NCBI GenBank assembly: GCA_963205005.1
Contig: CAUJHW010000053.1
Span: 1-37,487, forward strand
Length of the DNA stretch: 37,487 bases
Reading direction: 5' to 3'
Origin: Pseudomonadota bacterium
Lineage (GTDB): Bacteria > Pseudomonadota > Alphaproteobacteria > Caulobacterales > Caulobacteraceae
Part shown: positions 7,569 to 17,661 of the stretch, piece after piece
How positions within the stretch are numbered: position 1 is the first letter of the stretch
Layout of the letters: each line of letters starts with the position of its first letter
The notes under the pieces: generated by a model
The model's database searches: none
What the model saw: the letters and a program-made list of their open reading frames with translations, nothing else
Told to the model about the DNA's origin: nothing
Program-made: the position numbers and the translations under genes

Positions 7569-9488
7569 CTACTCCACCCCCAGGACCTTCTTCAGGAACA
7601 GCACCTCCGTGGCGCGGACAGCTTCCTGGTTGGCCTTCTTGTAGATGCCGTGGCCCTCGTCCTTCGCCAGGACGTACCAGACCTCCGTGCCCTGGGCCCG
7701 CAGCTTCGCGACCATCTGCTCGGACTCGGTGCGTGGCACCCGTGGGTCGTTGGCGCCCTGGAAGACCATCATCGGCTTCTTCATCCGGTCGCTCATGCGG
7801 ATCGGCGCGATCGCGTCGAACACCGCCCGCATCTTCGGGTCGCGCTCGTCGCCGTACTCGGCGCGGCGGGCGTCGCGCCGGTAGCCCTCGGTGTTCTGGA
7901 GGAACGTCACCCAGTCTGAGATGCCATAGAGGTCGATCGCGCCGGCGATGCGGTCGTTGTAGTGACCGGCCACGGCCAGGACCATGTAGCCGCCGTAGGA
8001 CTGGCCGACGACGGCCACGCGGCCGGCGTCGAGGTCGGGCTGGGTGGCGATCCAGTCGAACAGGGCGCCGATATCCTTGACCGAGTCCTCGCGCTTCGCG
8101 GCGTTGTCGAGGCCCATGTAGGTCTTGCCGTAGCCCGAGGAGCCGCGAACGTTGGGTATGATCACCGCCGCCCCCAGTTCGTTCACCCAGGACTGGCGGC
8201 GCGGATTGAAGCTGGGCTGCTCCTGGCCCTCCGGCCCGCCGTGGATCTGGATCACCACCGGCCGCTTCCCGGACTTGCCGGCCGGGCGATAGATGAAGGC
8301 GGGGATCTGCCGGCCGTCGAAGGTGGGGTAGCGGAACAGCTTGGGCTCGATCAGGCCGGCCGGATCGAGGCCCGCCAGCTCACTCTGCGTCCAGCGGGTG
8401 AGCTCCGCGCTGGCCAGGTCGTAGCTCCAGGCGTCGCCGGAACTGGTCGAGGTTGAGAGGCTGAAGCCGATCCTGGTCCCGTCGGGCGAGAACCGGAAAC
8501 CGGTCAGCACGCCCTGCGGAAGCCGGGGGCCGGGCAGCCGCCGGCCGGTGGCCACGTCGCGCAGGACGAGGGTGGAATAGCCCTCCTCGTTCACCGCCAG
8601 GGCCACGGTCCGGCCATCCGGGCTCAGCTTGAAATTTTCCGAGCCCCAGGTGGCGCCGGGGTCGAGGTCGCGGACCTTGCCGCTCTTCACGTCGATCACG
8701 ACGGGGCGGGTGAATTCGGCGCCGTCGTCAGACAGGGTCAGCACCCCCGCGCCGCCATCGACGAAGGCGCCGCCGACGTAGCCGATCGGCCGCCTGGGCC
8801 CGAGCGGCGTCAGGGCGCCGGTCGCAACGTCCAGGGTGAACAGTTCGGTGAAGGTCGCCGCGTTCTGGCGCGCGGCCAGGATCGTCCTGCCGTCAGCGCT
8901 GATATCCAGGGGGGACATGCCGCCCTTGCCCTCCAGCACCACGCGGCGGCCGGAAGGGTTCGAGGGGTCGGCCAGCAGGATGTCGTAGTTGGGATCGCCC
9001 GGGGTCACCTGGGTCCAGGCCACCAGCTTGCCGTCGTCCGAGAAGACGAAGTCCTGGTTGCGGGTGCCCGGGGCGGTGAGCTGGGTCTCGTGGCCGGCAA
9101 GGTCGCGAAGGTAGGCCTGGTAATACTCGGCCCCGCCGACATCGCGCGGGTAGAGAAAGGTCGGGCTGCCGGGGCGGACGTGGGCCTCGGCGACCGGCTC
9201 GGCGAAGAAGGTCAGCTGGGTGCGGTCGGCGCCCGGCCGGGCCACCCGGTGGATCTGGGTGGTGTCGCCGAACCGGGTCGCGATCAGCATCGAGCCGTCA
9301 GGCAGCCATCCCTCGAACACCGCCGAGCGGGCGTTGTAGTAGGGGGCGATGGCCGCCTGAAGGGCCGGCGGGGTCGCGGGCGCGCCGTCATAGACGATGT
9401 TGCCCACCTCGCGCGTCGCCGGCTGGGCCATGGCCACGGCGCCCAGCGCGAGGGAGATGGCGGTTCCGATGAGCAGCGCGCGTGACAT
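7569..9488 (-). CDS. Secreted prolyl oligopeptidase family (S9) serine peptidase
   Basis: A protein of 639 residues. It has a Sec signal peptide (MSRALLIGTAISLALGAVAM ending AQPA), a beta-propeller region of repeated xSPDGxxI/ADG blades over residues ~40-370, and a C-terminal alpha/beta hydrolase domain. Catalytic residues are readable: Ser in GQSYGGYMVL (about residue 497), Asp in GANDPRVP (about 581) and His in KDEGHGIY (about 613). The oxyanion segment QIHGGPEGQEQP also fits the family. It probably cleaves peptides in the periplasm or outside the cell. The ATG at 9486-9488 is chosen because it opens the signal peptide and has GGGGA about 7 bases upstream. An in-frame start further upstream would destroy the signal sequence. 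Confidence 0.94.
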   Translation of the reverse strand: MSRALLIGTAISLALGAVAMAQPATREVGNIVYDGAPATPPALQAAIAPYYNARSAVFEGWLPDGSMLIATRFGDTTQIHRVARPGADRTQLTFFAEPVAEAHVRPGSPTFLYPRDVGGAEYYQAYLRDLAGHETQLTAPGTRNQDFVFSDDGKLVAWTQVTPGDPNYDILLADPSNPSGRRVVLEGKGGMSPLDISADGRTILAARQNAATFTELFTLDVATGALTPLGPRRPIGYVGGAFVDGGAGVLTLSDDGAEFTRPVVIDVKSGKVRDLDPGATWGSENFKLSPDGRTVALAVNEEGYSTLVLRDVATGRRLPGPRLPQGVLTGFRFSPDGTRIGFSLSTSTSSGDAWSYDLASAELTRWTQSELAGLDPAGLIEPKLFRYPTFDGRQIPAFIYRPAGKSGKRPVVIQIHGGPEGQEQPSFNPRRQSWVNELGAAVIIPNVRGSSGYGKTYMGLDNAAKREDSVKDIGALFDWIATQPDLDAGRVAVVGQSYGGYMVLAVAGHYNDRIAGAIDLYGISDWVTFLQNTEGYRRDARRAEYGDERDPKMRAVFDAIAPIRMSDRMKKPMMVFQGANDPRVPRTESEQMVAKLRAQGTEVWYVLAKDEGHGIYKKANQEAVRATEVLFLKKVLGVE

Positions 9489-9608
9489 TTCGAAGTCCCC
9501 TGGTTGGCCGGCGCCGACCGAAGCGCGCGCAGCCCCGGTCGTCAATTAGAGTCGGTGGATCGTCGTTCTGGGTTTTGCCGGAGCGGCGCGACCGCTAAAG
9601 CACCGCGC

Positions 9609-10406
9609 ATGATCACCCCGATACTGATGCTGGGCGCGGGCCGCATGGGCGGCGCCATGCTGGACGGCTGGCTTGCGGCCGGTGCGTTCGCGCCCGCCGA
9701 CCTGATGATTCGCGATCCCGCGCCCGGTCCCTCGGCCTTGGCGGCCCAGGCGGCCGGCGCGACCCTGAACCCGCCCGAGCCGGAGCTGGCGCGCGCCCGT
9801 ACGGTGGTGCTGGCGGTGAAGCCGCAGCTGTGGCGCGAGGCGGCGGCGGAGGCCGAGCCGCATCTCGCGCCGGACGCGGTGGTGGTCTCGATCGCCGCGG
9901 GCGTGAAGTCGGCCGACATCAGCCAGGCCTTCGGTGGCCGCGCGGTCGCCCGGGTGATGCCGACGACGGCGGCGGCCATCGGCCAGGGCACGGCCAGTCT
10001 GTTCGCCGACGATGCGGACGCCCTGGCGCGGGCCAGCGCGCTGTTCGCCCCGCTGGGCGTGGTGACCCCGCTGGCGGACGAAGGCCTGATGCATGCGGCG
10101 ACCGCCGTCTCGGGTTCGGCGCCGGCCTATCTCTACGCCTTCATCGAGGCCCTGGAGGCCGCCGGCATTACCGCCGGGCTGGCGCCGCAGGACGCCAGGC
10201 AGCTGGCCCGCTCGACCCTGACCGGGGCCGCGGCCCTGCTGGCCCGGACCGGCGAGGAGCCCACCGAGCTTCGCCGCCAGGTCACCTCGCCCGGCGGAAC
10301 CACCGAGGCGGCCCTGAACGTGCTGCTGGGGCCAAAGGGCCTGCAGGTGCTGATGCGCGAAGCCGTCGCGGCGGCCGTGCGGCGTTCAAAGGAGCTGGGT
10401 AGCTAG
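9609..10406 (+). CDS. proC: Pyrroline-5-carboxylate reductase
   Basis: A 265-residue enzyme of proline synthesis reducing 1-pyrroline-5-carboxylate with NAD(P)H. The Rossmann dinucleotide loop is MLGAGRMGGAML near residues 7-18. The conserved substrate region SGSAPAYLYAFIEALEAAG and the C-terminal signature RRQVTSPGGTTEAALNVL are present. Start at the ATG 9609-9611, where the family N-terminus (MITPILMLGAGRMG) begins; an earlier open frame is unrelated to the family. It is divergent from the S9 peptidase gene, and its stop overlaps the DUF2147 stop by 4 bases. Confidence 0.96.
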   Translation: MITPILMLGAGRMGGAMLDGWLAAGAFAPADLMIRDPAPGPSALAAQAAGATLNPPEPELARARTVVLAVKPQLWREAAAEAEPHLAPDAVVVSIAAGVKSADISQAFGGRAVARVMPTTAAAIGQGTASLFADDADALARASALFAPLGVVTPLADEGLMHAATAVSGSAPAYLYAFIEALEAAGITAGLAPQDARQLARSTLTGAAALLARTGEEPTELRRQVTSPGGTTEAALNVLLGPKGLQVLMREAVAAAVRRSKELGS

Positions 10407-10825
10407 CTCCGCTTCCAGGTCTGCGCCTGGCAGACCATCAGGATGCAGCCCTCGACCTTCAGGGCCCCGTTCGGGCTCAGCGAGATCTTGCTGTCATAGG
10501 TCTTACCCGTGTTGGGATCGTAGATCCGGCCGCCGGTCCAGCGGCCGGGGGCCGCCTGCCTGAAATCCCGGATCATCAGCAGGCCCAGGATCGGCCGCTT
10601 CCTCAGCGCCGGGTCGGGATTGTTGATGTCGGCAGCCCTGGCGTCGGCGGGGTCCCTCAGCCAGAAGATCGCGCCGCACAGGCGGTCGGGCCGCTGGGCG
10701 CAGGGGGCGATCCGGACCTTGCCGCTGCCGGTCTGGGTCAGCCAGTCGCCCTCCACCGGGTCGGCGGCGAAGGCGGGCGAGGCGCAGGCCGCGAACAGGG
10801 CGGCGGCGAGGGCGAGACGGCGCAT
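10403..10825 (-). CDS. Secreted DUF2147 family protein
   Basis: 140 residues with a clear Sec signal peptide (MRRLALAAALFAACASPAFA, cleavage near residue 20). The mature domain starts with DPVEGDWLTQTGSGKVRIAP and continues with WTGGRIYDPNTGKTYDSKIS and LSPNGALKVEGCILMVCQAQ, the hallmarks of the DUF2147 beta-barrel family (lipocalin-like). Four Cys in the mature chain may form two disulfides. The function of this family is not established. A GGAGAG ribosome site precedes the ATG. It lies directly downstream of the sensor kinase gene on the same strand (63-base gap), so the two-component pair could co-express it. Confidence 0.88.
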   Translation of the reverse strand: MRRLALAAALFAACASPAFAADPVEGDWLTQTGSGKVRIAPCAQRPDRLCGAIFWLRDPADARAADINNPDPALRKRPILGLLMIRDFRQAAPGRWTGGRIYDPNTGKTYDSKISLSPNGALKVEGCILMVCQAQTWKRS

Positions 10826-10888
10826 TCGGAGCTCTCCAGAGGCGTTGCCAAAGCTTGGCCGCAGCCGGTGAACCGTCGATGAACGCGG

Positions 10889-12252
<1,364 letters not shown>

Positions 12253-12253
<1 letters not shown>

Positions 12254-12960
12254 CAGTCCGGCGCCAGGCGGTAGCCGACGCCGCGGACGGTCTGGAGGTA
12301 GCGGGGGGCCTTGGGGTCGTCCTCGATCTTGCGGCGCAGACGGGTGACCTGGACGTCGACGGCGCGGCCGGACGGATCCACCGAATCACGGGCCAGCTCC
12401 AGCCGGTCCACCGCCTCGTGCGGCGTCCGCGCCAGCTGGCGCAGGAGCGAGACCTCGGCCTCGGTGAGCCGTACGGATTCTCCGCCGCTGGTCAGTTCGC
12501 CGCGCTCGGCGTCGAAGGCGCATCGGCCGAGCAAAAGGACCCCGCTGGCCGGCGGCGGGTCGCCGGCGCGGCGCAAGATCGCCTCGATCCGCAGCAGCAG
12601 TTCCTCGGGCTCGAAGGGCTTGCCCAGGTAGTCGTCGGCGCCGAGCCTCAGGCCCTCGATCCGGTCTCCGGCCTCGCCGCGGGCGGTCAGCATCAGCACC
12701 GGCGTCCGCCCCGGCGCGCCGCGCTGCTCGCGCAGCCAGCGGGTCAGGGAGAAGCCATCCTCACCGGGCATCATTACGTCGAACACCGCCAGGTCGAAAT
12801 CGAAGGCGCCCAGCAGCCGGCGGGCCGGCGCGCCGCCGGCGGCCGCCGTCACCCGGAACCCGGCGCGGGTCAGATATTCCTTCAGGAGCTCGCGGATCCG
12901 GTCGTCATCGTCGACCACCAGCAGGTGCCGGCTCCGGGGTGGCGCATCCGCAGGGCTCAT
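12253..12960 (-). CDS. OmpR-family response regulator
   Basis: 235 residues. The receiver domain has the acidic cluster VVDDDDR (residues 17-20), phosphoacceptor Asp61 in AVFDVMMPGEDG, Thr in LTARG (~92) and Lys114 in YLGKPFEPEEL. A winged-helix DNA-binding domain occupies ~130-235 (LTEAEVSLLRQLARTPHEAV and VDVQVTRLRRKIEDDP then YLQTVRGVGYRL). The start is the ATG at 12958-12960, because GGGAGG lies 6 bases upstream; an ATG two codons earlier is too close to that site. It is first gene of the pair with the kinase and divergent from ilvE. Confidence 0.94.
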
Positions 12961-13162
12961 CGGCATCCTCCCGCGGCGCGGCCGCGCATCGGCCCCCCGG
13001 CCGGGAGCGCCAGTATGGCGCGGGCGCCGCCCGTTCCGTCCAGTCCCCTCGTGCGCCGGCAAGGGCCAGTCATGCGGCAATGGCTCCGCTTGCGTCCAAT
13101 TCGTTTGACGTAGGCATGACGGAACGGTTCAAGGGAGCCTTCTGAAAGGAGGTCGACCCCTC

Positions 13163-14050
13163 ATGACTATTGTTCCCTTCGACGACCGCGATGGATGGAT
13201 CTGGCTGGATGGCCAGTTCGTGCCCTGGCGCGATGCGAAGGTGCACGTACTCACCCACGGCCTGCACTATGCGTCGGCCGTGTTCGAGGGTGAGCGGATG
13301 TACGGGGGCGAGATCTTCGAGCTGACGAAGCATACCGAGCGACTGTTCAAGTCCGCGGAAATCCTGGACTTCGAAATCCCGTTCACGGTGGCCCAGATCG
13401 ACCAGGCCTGCAAGGACACCTGCGCCCGGAACGGCCTGACCGACGCCTACATCCGTCCGATCGCCTGGCGCGGCACGGAGATGATCGGGGTGTCGGCCCA
13501 GAACACCAAGATCCACGTCGCCATCGCGGTGTGGGAATGGCCGTCCTACTTCTCCCCCGAGGAGAAGGCCAAGGGCATCCGCCTGACCTGGGCCAAGTAC
13601 AAGCGCCCGAGCCCCGAGACCGAGCCGGTCCACGCCAAGGCCACCGGCCTCTACATGATCTGCACCATCTCCAAGCATGCCGCGGAGAAGGAAGGCTACA
13701 CCGACGCGATGATGCTCGATTACCGGGGCTACATCGCCGAGAGCACCGGCTCGAACGTGTTCTTCGTCCGCGACGGTGTGATCCATACGCCGACTCCCGA
13801 CTGCTTCCTGAACGGCATCACCCGCCAGACGGTGATCCGGCTCGCGCAGGAAAAGGGCTTCGAGGTGGTCGAGCGGCACATCAAGCCGGAAGAGCTGGCG
13901 ACCTTCTCCGAGTGCTTCGTGGTGGGGTCCGCCGCCGAGGTGACCCCGGTGTCCGAGATCGGCGAGTACAGCTTCCGGCCCGGCAACATCTCGCTGAGCC
14001 TGATGGACGACTACGCCCGCTTGGTACGCCGCGAGCTGGTCGCGGCCTAG
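13163..14050 (+). CDS. ilvE: Branched-chain amino acid aminotransferase
   Basis: A 295-residue fold-type IV PLP enzyme interconverting Leu, Ile and Val with their 2-oxo acids. Family blocks are visible: WRDAKVHVLTHGLHYASAVF near residues 22-41, YIRPIAWRG near 94, the PLP-lysine segment EPVHAKATGLYMI near 153-165, and the cofactor-phosphate segment AESTGSNVFFV plus LNGITRQTVIRLA. A strong ribosome site (AAAGGAGG at 13145-13152) precedes the ATG by 10 bases. Length and motifs are complete. It is divergent from the two-component genes. Confidence 0.96.
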   Translation: MTIVPFDDRDGWIWLDGQFVPWRDAKVHVLTHGLHYASAVFEGERMYGGEIFELTKHTERLFKSAEILDFEIPFTVAQIDQACKDTCARNGLTDAYIRPIAWRGTEMIGVSAQNTKIHVAIAVWEWPSYFSPEEKAKGIRLTWAKYKRPSPETEPVHAKATGLYMICTISKHAAEKEGYTDAMMLDYRGYIAESTGSNVFFVRDGVIHTPTPDCFLNGITRQTVIRLAQEKGFEVVERHIKPEELATFSECFVVGSAAEVTPVSEIGEYSFRPGNISLSLMDDYARLVRRELVAA

Positions 14051-14053
14051 CTC

Positions 14054-14190
14054 TTCCCTCCCTCAATGGGGAGGGACAGACCGCGGAGCGGTCAGGGTGG
14101 GGAGGCCAAGATCAGGCGCGTAGCCTGATCGTGAGAACCCCACCCGTCTGTCGCTTCGCTCCAGCCACCCTCCCCATGAAGGGGAGGGAA
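14054..14190. repeat. Long imperfect palindromic intergenic repeat
   Basis: Fills the gap between the convergent ilvE and small membrane protein genes. The left arm (TTCCCTCCCTCAATGGGGAG then CAGGGTGGGG) is mirrored by the right arm (CCCCACCC then CACCCTCCCCATGAAGGGGA). The centre holds a perfect hairpin, GATCAGGC (14110-14117) with GCCTGATC (14123-14130). Elements of this look are scattered through caulobacterial genomes. It could also end transcription from both sides. No protein is encoded here. Confidence 0.75.
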
Positions 14191-14192
14191 CC

Positions 14193-14582
14193 TTACGCCA
14201 GGACCGCGAAGGGCCGGGGGTAGGCGTCGCCTCGGGCGCAGGCGACCAGGCCCAGGATGCAGCGCACCGCGTACCAGACGGTCAGAAGCGTTCCCATGGC
14301 GCCGGCCAGGAACAGGATCGGGATGCCGATCAGGATGATCGAGAGCAGGGCGCCGATCCCGGCGACGATGGCGGTCGCCACCATCACCACCAGGCCGATC
14401 CAGAAGGTGCGGATCAGGAAGACGTAGTGGCTGCGCATGGCCGGTCCGGCCGAGTCGCGCTGGGCGTAGGCGATGATCACGCCGACGACCGCGGTGATTC
14501 CGGTCAGGAACGCGCCCAGGTACAGCGCGTAGCAGATCGTCGCCATCGTGGTGTCTTCGCGTTCGACGTATTCGGTGGTCAT
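14193..14582 (-). CDS. Small polytopic membrane protein (COG3671/DUF4870-like)
   Basis: 129 residues with three or four hydrophobic segments. It runs [60 protein letters not shown], then a long hydrophobic stretch to VWYAVRCILGLVACARGDAY. The pattern of an early YAQR-x(7)-SHY loop between helices is typical of the COG3671/DUF4870-type small membrane proteins; no function is known. The ATG at 14580-14582 is preferred to one five codons upstream, because only the former has an AAAGG at proper spacing. Confidence 0.8.
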   Translation of the reverse strand: MTTEYVEREDTTMATICYALYLGAFLTGITAVVGVIIAYAQRDSAGPAMRSHYVFLIRTFWIGLVVMVATAIVAGIGALLSIILIGIPILFLAGAMGTLLTVWYAVRCILGLVACARGDAYPRPFAVLA

Positions 14583-14669
14583 CGGCAGGCCTTTCATCCC
14601 GTGTAACAGGATGATGTCCCTGATCGTTGCAGAGCGCCAATTAACGTGTGGACAGGTTACGCCCGCCGG

Positions 14670-15038
14670 TCAGGCCCGGCCCAGCACGATCTCCACCCCG
14701 GCGCCGACCGCGTCAGGTGCGAGCGCCAGCGGCTTTTCCACCCGGACGCGGGCGCGCGTGACGCGGGGGTCCGCAAGGCAGCGCTCGGCCAGACGGTGCG
14801 CGAAGGTCTCCACGAGAGCCAGATGTCCTCCGGAGGCGACCGCCTGTGCGGCCTCGAGGATGGCCTCGTAGTTCAGGGTATTTGAGAGCCGGTCCGAGGC
14901 GTCGATGGGGACATCGAGCTCCACATCCACGATCAGGGGCTGAACCCGTCCGATCTCGTGGCGGTAGACACCGATCTCGGCCTGGACCTTGACTCCGGTG
15001 ACGAAGACTTTCGAGCTGATCAGCGTGCTCCCGCTCAT
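14670..15038 (-). CDS. folB: Dihydroneopterin aldolase
   Basis: 122 residues; converts 7,8-dihydroneopterin to 6-hydroxymethyl-dihydropterin in folate synthesis. Typical FolB blocks: KVFVTGVKVQAEIGVYRHEI near residues 10-29, VDVELDVPIDASDRLSNTLN near 38-57, and SGGHLALVETFAHRLAERCL near 69-88 with the catalytic-site Glu. The C-terminal RARVRVEKPLALAPDAVGAG block fits the KPxA substrate loop. Its ATG overlaps the upstream SDR stop by 4 bases, indicating coupled translation with a folate/pterin reductase-like partner. Confidence 0.93.
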   Translation of the reverse strand: MSGSTLISSKVFVTGVKVQAEIGVYRHEIGRVQPLIVDVELDVPIDASDRLSNTLNYEAILEAAQAVASGGHLALVETFAHRLAERCLADPRVTRARVRVEKPLALAPDAVGAGVEIVLGRA

Positions 15039-15763
15039 GACAGGTGTTGCCCGGAATCGACGGCGATCATCTGGCCGGTCACGGCCGAAGCATCGATCAG
15101 ATAGCGCAGGGCGGCGCCCATATGGGCGGGCGACGACGGGCGGCGCAGGAGCGTCGAGGCGACCTCGGCGTCGAATGCGGCCTGGTCCTGGTGGATCGAG
15201 GGCAGGCTGGGGCCGGGACCGATGGCGTTGACCCGGATGCGCGGGGCCAGCGCCTGGGCCAGCATGCGGGTGGCGTCCCACAGCGCCGACTTGCTCAGCG
15301 AATAGGAGAAGAAGTCGGGACCGGGCCGCAGGACCCGCTGGTCCAGAAGGTTGACGATCAGCCCCTCGCGGTCGGCGGGCAGCCGCCGGGCGAACACCTG
15401 GGCCAGGACGAGCGGCGCGCGCAGGTTGGTCTCCATGTGGAGATCCCACGAGGCGCGGTTCATGTCGGCGAAGGCGTCCTGCTCGAAGACGCTGGCGCTG
15501 TTCACCAGCAGGGTGACCGGGCCGAGCTCGGCCTCGGCCTCACCCACCAGGGCCACCGCGGCGGGTTCCTGGCGCAGGTCGCAGGTGAGGATGACCGCCT
15601 TGCGCCCAAGCGCGCGCACTTCGCCGGCGGCGGCCTCGGCCGCATCGTCGATGCTGCGGACATGGATGGCGACGTCATAGCCGGCCTCGGCCGCGGTGGC
15701 GGCGAGGACGCGGCCGATCCGCCGCGCGCCGCCCGTCACCAGTGCTGCGCCGCGGCTGGTCAT
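15035..15763 (-). CDS. Short-chain dehydrogenase, pteridine reductase/FolM-like
   Basis: 242 residues, classical SDR fold. The cofactor loop is VTGGARRIGR (residues ~9-18), the structural motif is LVNSASVF (~86), and the active site is YSLSK with Tyr and Lys around residue 155. The segment IVNLLDQRVLRPGPDFFSYS resembles pteridine reductase/FolM enzymes, which reduce dihydromonapterin or dihydrofolate. The folB overlap supports a pterin role, but substrate cannot be proven from sequence. It sits 13 bases downstream of a 26-residue membrane microprotein gene and is probably co-transcribed with it. Confidence 0.85.
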   Translation of the reverse strand: MTSRGAALVTGGARRIGRVLAATAAEAGYDVAIHVRSIDDAAEAAAGEVRALGRKAVILTCDLRQEPAAVALVGEAEAELGPVTLLVNSASVFEQDAFADMNRASWDLHMETNLRAPLVLAQVFARRLPADREGLIVNLLDQRVLRPGPDFFSYSLSKSALWDATRMLAQALAPRIRVNAIGPGPSLPSIHQDQAAFDAEVASTLLRRPSSPAHMGAALRYLIDASAVTGQMIAVDSGQHLS

Positions 15764-15776
15764 CAGGCTTGCCCGA

Positions 15777-15857
15777 TCAGTCGAGGCGGCCGAACTCGAA
15801 CAGGTTCAGCGCGGCCATCACGACGAGGAAGACGGCGATGGGGATGATCCCGGACAT
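15777..15857 (-). CDS. Membrane microprotein, 26 residues
   Basis: A short frame with ATG at 15855-15857 and TGA at 15777-15779. The protein starts MSGIIPIAVFLVVMAALN and ends with an acidic amphipathic tail LFEFGRLD. One hydrophobic helix covers residues ~4-19. A GGAG ribosome site lies 5 bases before the ATG, and the stop is only 13 bases from the FolM-like gene start on the same strand. This suggests a real first gene of the microprotein-SDR-folB operon. I do not recognise a named family. Confidence 0.6.
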   Translation of the reverse strand: MSGIIPIAVFLVVMAALNLFEFGRLD

Positions 15858-16071
15858 GGAAGCTCCAAGCTGTGTGCGACCGGCTTTAGCGGTGTGGGCG
15901 GCGGGTCGCAAGCCGCCCGAAGCGGCATTGTCACCGGGTCCGCCGAAACTTCCTTCAGGGTTACGCGGCGCGGGGGCTTTCCCCCCTGAACAGTGATCAC
16001 TAAAATGAACATCTGAAGATCGGGGCGGACGGCTCCGTCAGCCACCAAGAAACGAAGGCCAGGAGGACGTC

Positions 16072-17514
16072 ATGCGCGAATACCTCAAGTTCTATATCGA
16101 CGGGGCGTGGGTCGATCCCGCCGAGGGCCTCAAGACGCTGGACGTCGAAAATCCCGCCACCGAGGAAGTCTGCGGCAAGATCGCCATGGGCTCCGCCGCC
16201 GACGTGGACAAGGCCGCCAAGGCCGCCCGCAAGGCGTTCGCCACCTGGAGCCAGACCAGCCGCGAAGAGCGCCTGGAGGTGCTGGGCCGCATCCTCACCG
16301 AGTACCAGAAGCGCTTCGGCGACCTGGCCACCGCGGTGACCGAGGAAATGGGCGCCCCGTCATCGCTGGCCCAGCGCGCTCAGGTTCCGATCGGCATGGG
16401 CCACCTGGCCACTGCCGTCGAGGTCCTGAAGACCTTCAAGTTCGAGGAAGACCGCGGCCCGACGATGATCGTCAAGGAGCCGATCGGCGTCTGCTCGTTC
16501 ATCACGCCGTGGAACTGGCCGCTGAACCAGATCGTCTGCAAGGTGGCCCCGGCCATCGCGACGGGCTGCACCATGATCCTGAAGCCGTCGGAAGTGGCGC
16601 CGTTCTCGGGCCAGATCTTCGCCGAGATCATGCATGCGGCGGGCGTGCCCGCGGGCGTGTTCAACATGATCCAGGGCGACGGCCCCACGGTGGGTTCGGC
16701 GATGTCCAGCCATCCGGAAGTCGACATGGTGTCGTTCACCGGCTCCACCCGCGCCGGCATCGAGGTGGCCAAGGCGGCCGCCCCGACCGTCAAGCGCGTG
16801 GCGCAGGAACTGGGCGGCAAGAGCCCGAACATCGTCCTCGATGACGACGCCTTCGCCAAGGGCGTTGGCCGCGGCGTGGCCACCATGATGACCAACTCCG
16901 GTCAGTCCTGTAACGCGCCGACGCGGATGCTCGTGCCGCAGACGCGCATGGCCGAAGCGATCGCGGTGGCCAAGGCGACGGCGGAAACCGTCACCGTCGG
17001 CGACCCGAACGGCAACGCCCAGCTGGGCCCGGTGGTCAACAAGACCCAGTTCGACAAGATCCAGAAGCTGATCCAGGCCGGCATCGACGAGGGCGCGACC
17101 CTGGTCATCGGCGGGACCGGGCGTCCGGAAGGCCTCGACAAGGGCTATTTCGTGAAGCCCACCGTGTTCGCCAACGTGAACAACGACATGACCATCGCCA
17201 AGGAAGAGATCTTCGGCCCCGTGCTGTCGATCCTCGGCTACGAAAGCCTCGACCAGGCGATCGCCATCGGCAACGACACCGAGTACGGCCTGGCCGCCTA
17301 CGTCCAGGCGGCCGACCTCGACGCCGCCCGCAAGGTGGCTTCGAAGCTCCGCGCCGGCCAGGTGTCGATCAACGGCGGCGGCGGCGACATGATGGCCCCG
17401 TTCGGCGGCTACAAGATGAGCGGCAACGGGCGCGAGTGGGGTGACTTCGCCTTCCACGAGTTCCTGGAAACCAAGGCGGTCCTCGGCTACGCGCCGAAGC
17501 CGGCCGCGGAATAG
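16072..17514 (+). CDS. NAD(P)-dependent aldehyde dehydrogenase
   Basis: 480 residues, full-length ALDH superfamily. TPWNWPLNQIVCKVAPAIAT (residues ~145-164) holds the catalytic Asn148. The cofactor motif FTGSTRAG is at ~222-229 and the general base is Glu246 in QELGGKSPNIVL. The nucleophile is Cys280 in NSGQSCNAPTRM. The C-terminal EEIFGPVLSILGY and GGYKMSGNGREWG blocks are intact. It oxidises an aldehyde to the acid; the substrate is not readable. A strong AGGAGG lies 7-8 bases before the ATG, and an intrinsic terminator follows immediately. It is divergent from the microprotein-SDR-folB operon across ~214 bases. Confidence 0.95.
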   Translation: MREYLKFYIDGAWVDPAEGLKTLDVENPATEEVCGKIAMGSAADVDKAAKAARKAFATWSQTSREERLEVLGRILTEYQKRFGDLATAVTEEMGAPSSLAQRAQVPIGMGHLATAVEVLKTFKFEEDRGPTMIVKEPIGVCSFITPWNWPLNQIVCKVAPAIATGCTMILKPSEVAPFSGQIFAEIMHAAGVPAGVFNMIQGDGPTVGSAMSSHPEVDMVSFTGSTRAGIEVAKAAAPTVKRVAQELGGKSPNIVLDDDAFAKGVGRGVATMMTNSGQSCNAPTRMLVPQTRMAEAIAVAKATAETVTVGDPNGNAQLGPVVNKTQFDKIQKLIQAGIDEGATLVIGGTGRPEGLDKGYFVKPTVFANVNNDMTIAKEEIFGPVLSILGYESLDQAIAIGNDTEYGLAAYVQAADLDAARKVASKLRAGQVSINGGGGDMMAPFGGYKMSGNGREWGDFAFHEFLETKAVLGYAPKPAAE

Positions 17515-17535
17515 GGCTTAGCGCCAGACTGAGTG

Positions 17536-17566
17536 AAAGGGCCGTCCTTCGGGGCGGCCCTTTTTC
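17536..17566 (+). terminator. Intrinsic terminator of the aldehyde dehydrogenase gene
   Basis: A GC-rich hairpin (AGGGCCGTC, loop CTTC, then GGGGCGGCCCT) followed directly by a run of five T. It starts 22 bases after the ALDH stop. Confidence 0.9.
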
Positions 17567-17579
17567 GTTGCGCTGTCCT

Positions 17580-17651
17580 TCACCGCCCCCGCCTGCGGGG
17601 GAGGGGGACCGACCGCCGAGCCGAAGGCGAAGAGCGGTTGGTGGAGGGGGC
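17580..17651. repeat. Left inverted repeat flanking the DUF559 gene
   Basis: A 72-base unit starting TCACCGCCCCCGC and ending GTGGAGGGGGC. It is nearly identical, in reverse complement, to 18048-18120. The only differences are CTG versus AACG in the small loop between CCCCCGC and CGGGGG, and one A/C change. Inside, CCGACCGC and GCGGTTGG can pair, so each arm also folds on itself. Confidence 0.9.
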
Positions 17652-17661
17652 AAGCCGCCGC

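Noticed and set aside
13080-13145. Possible ilvE leader peptide (22 codons including stop, directly before the ribosome site)
   Set aside because: It has no run of Leu, Ile or Val codons, and no terminator/antiterminator pair is visible, so attenuation is not supported.
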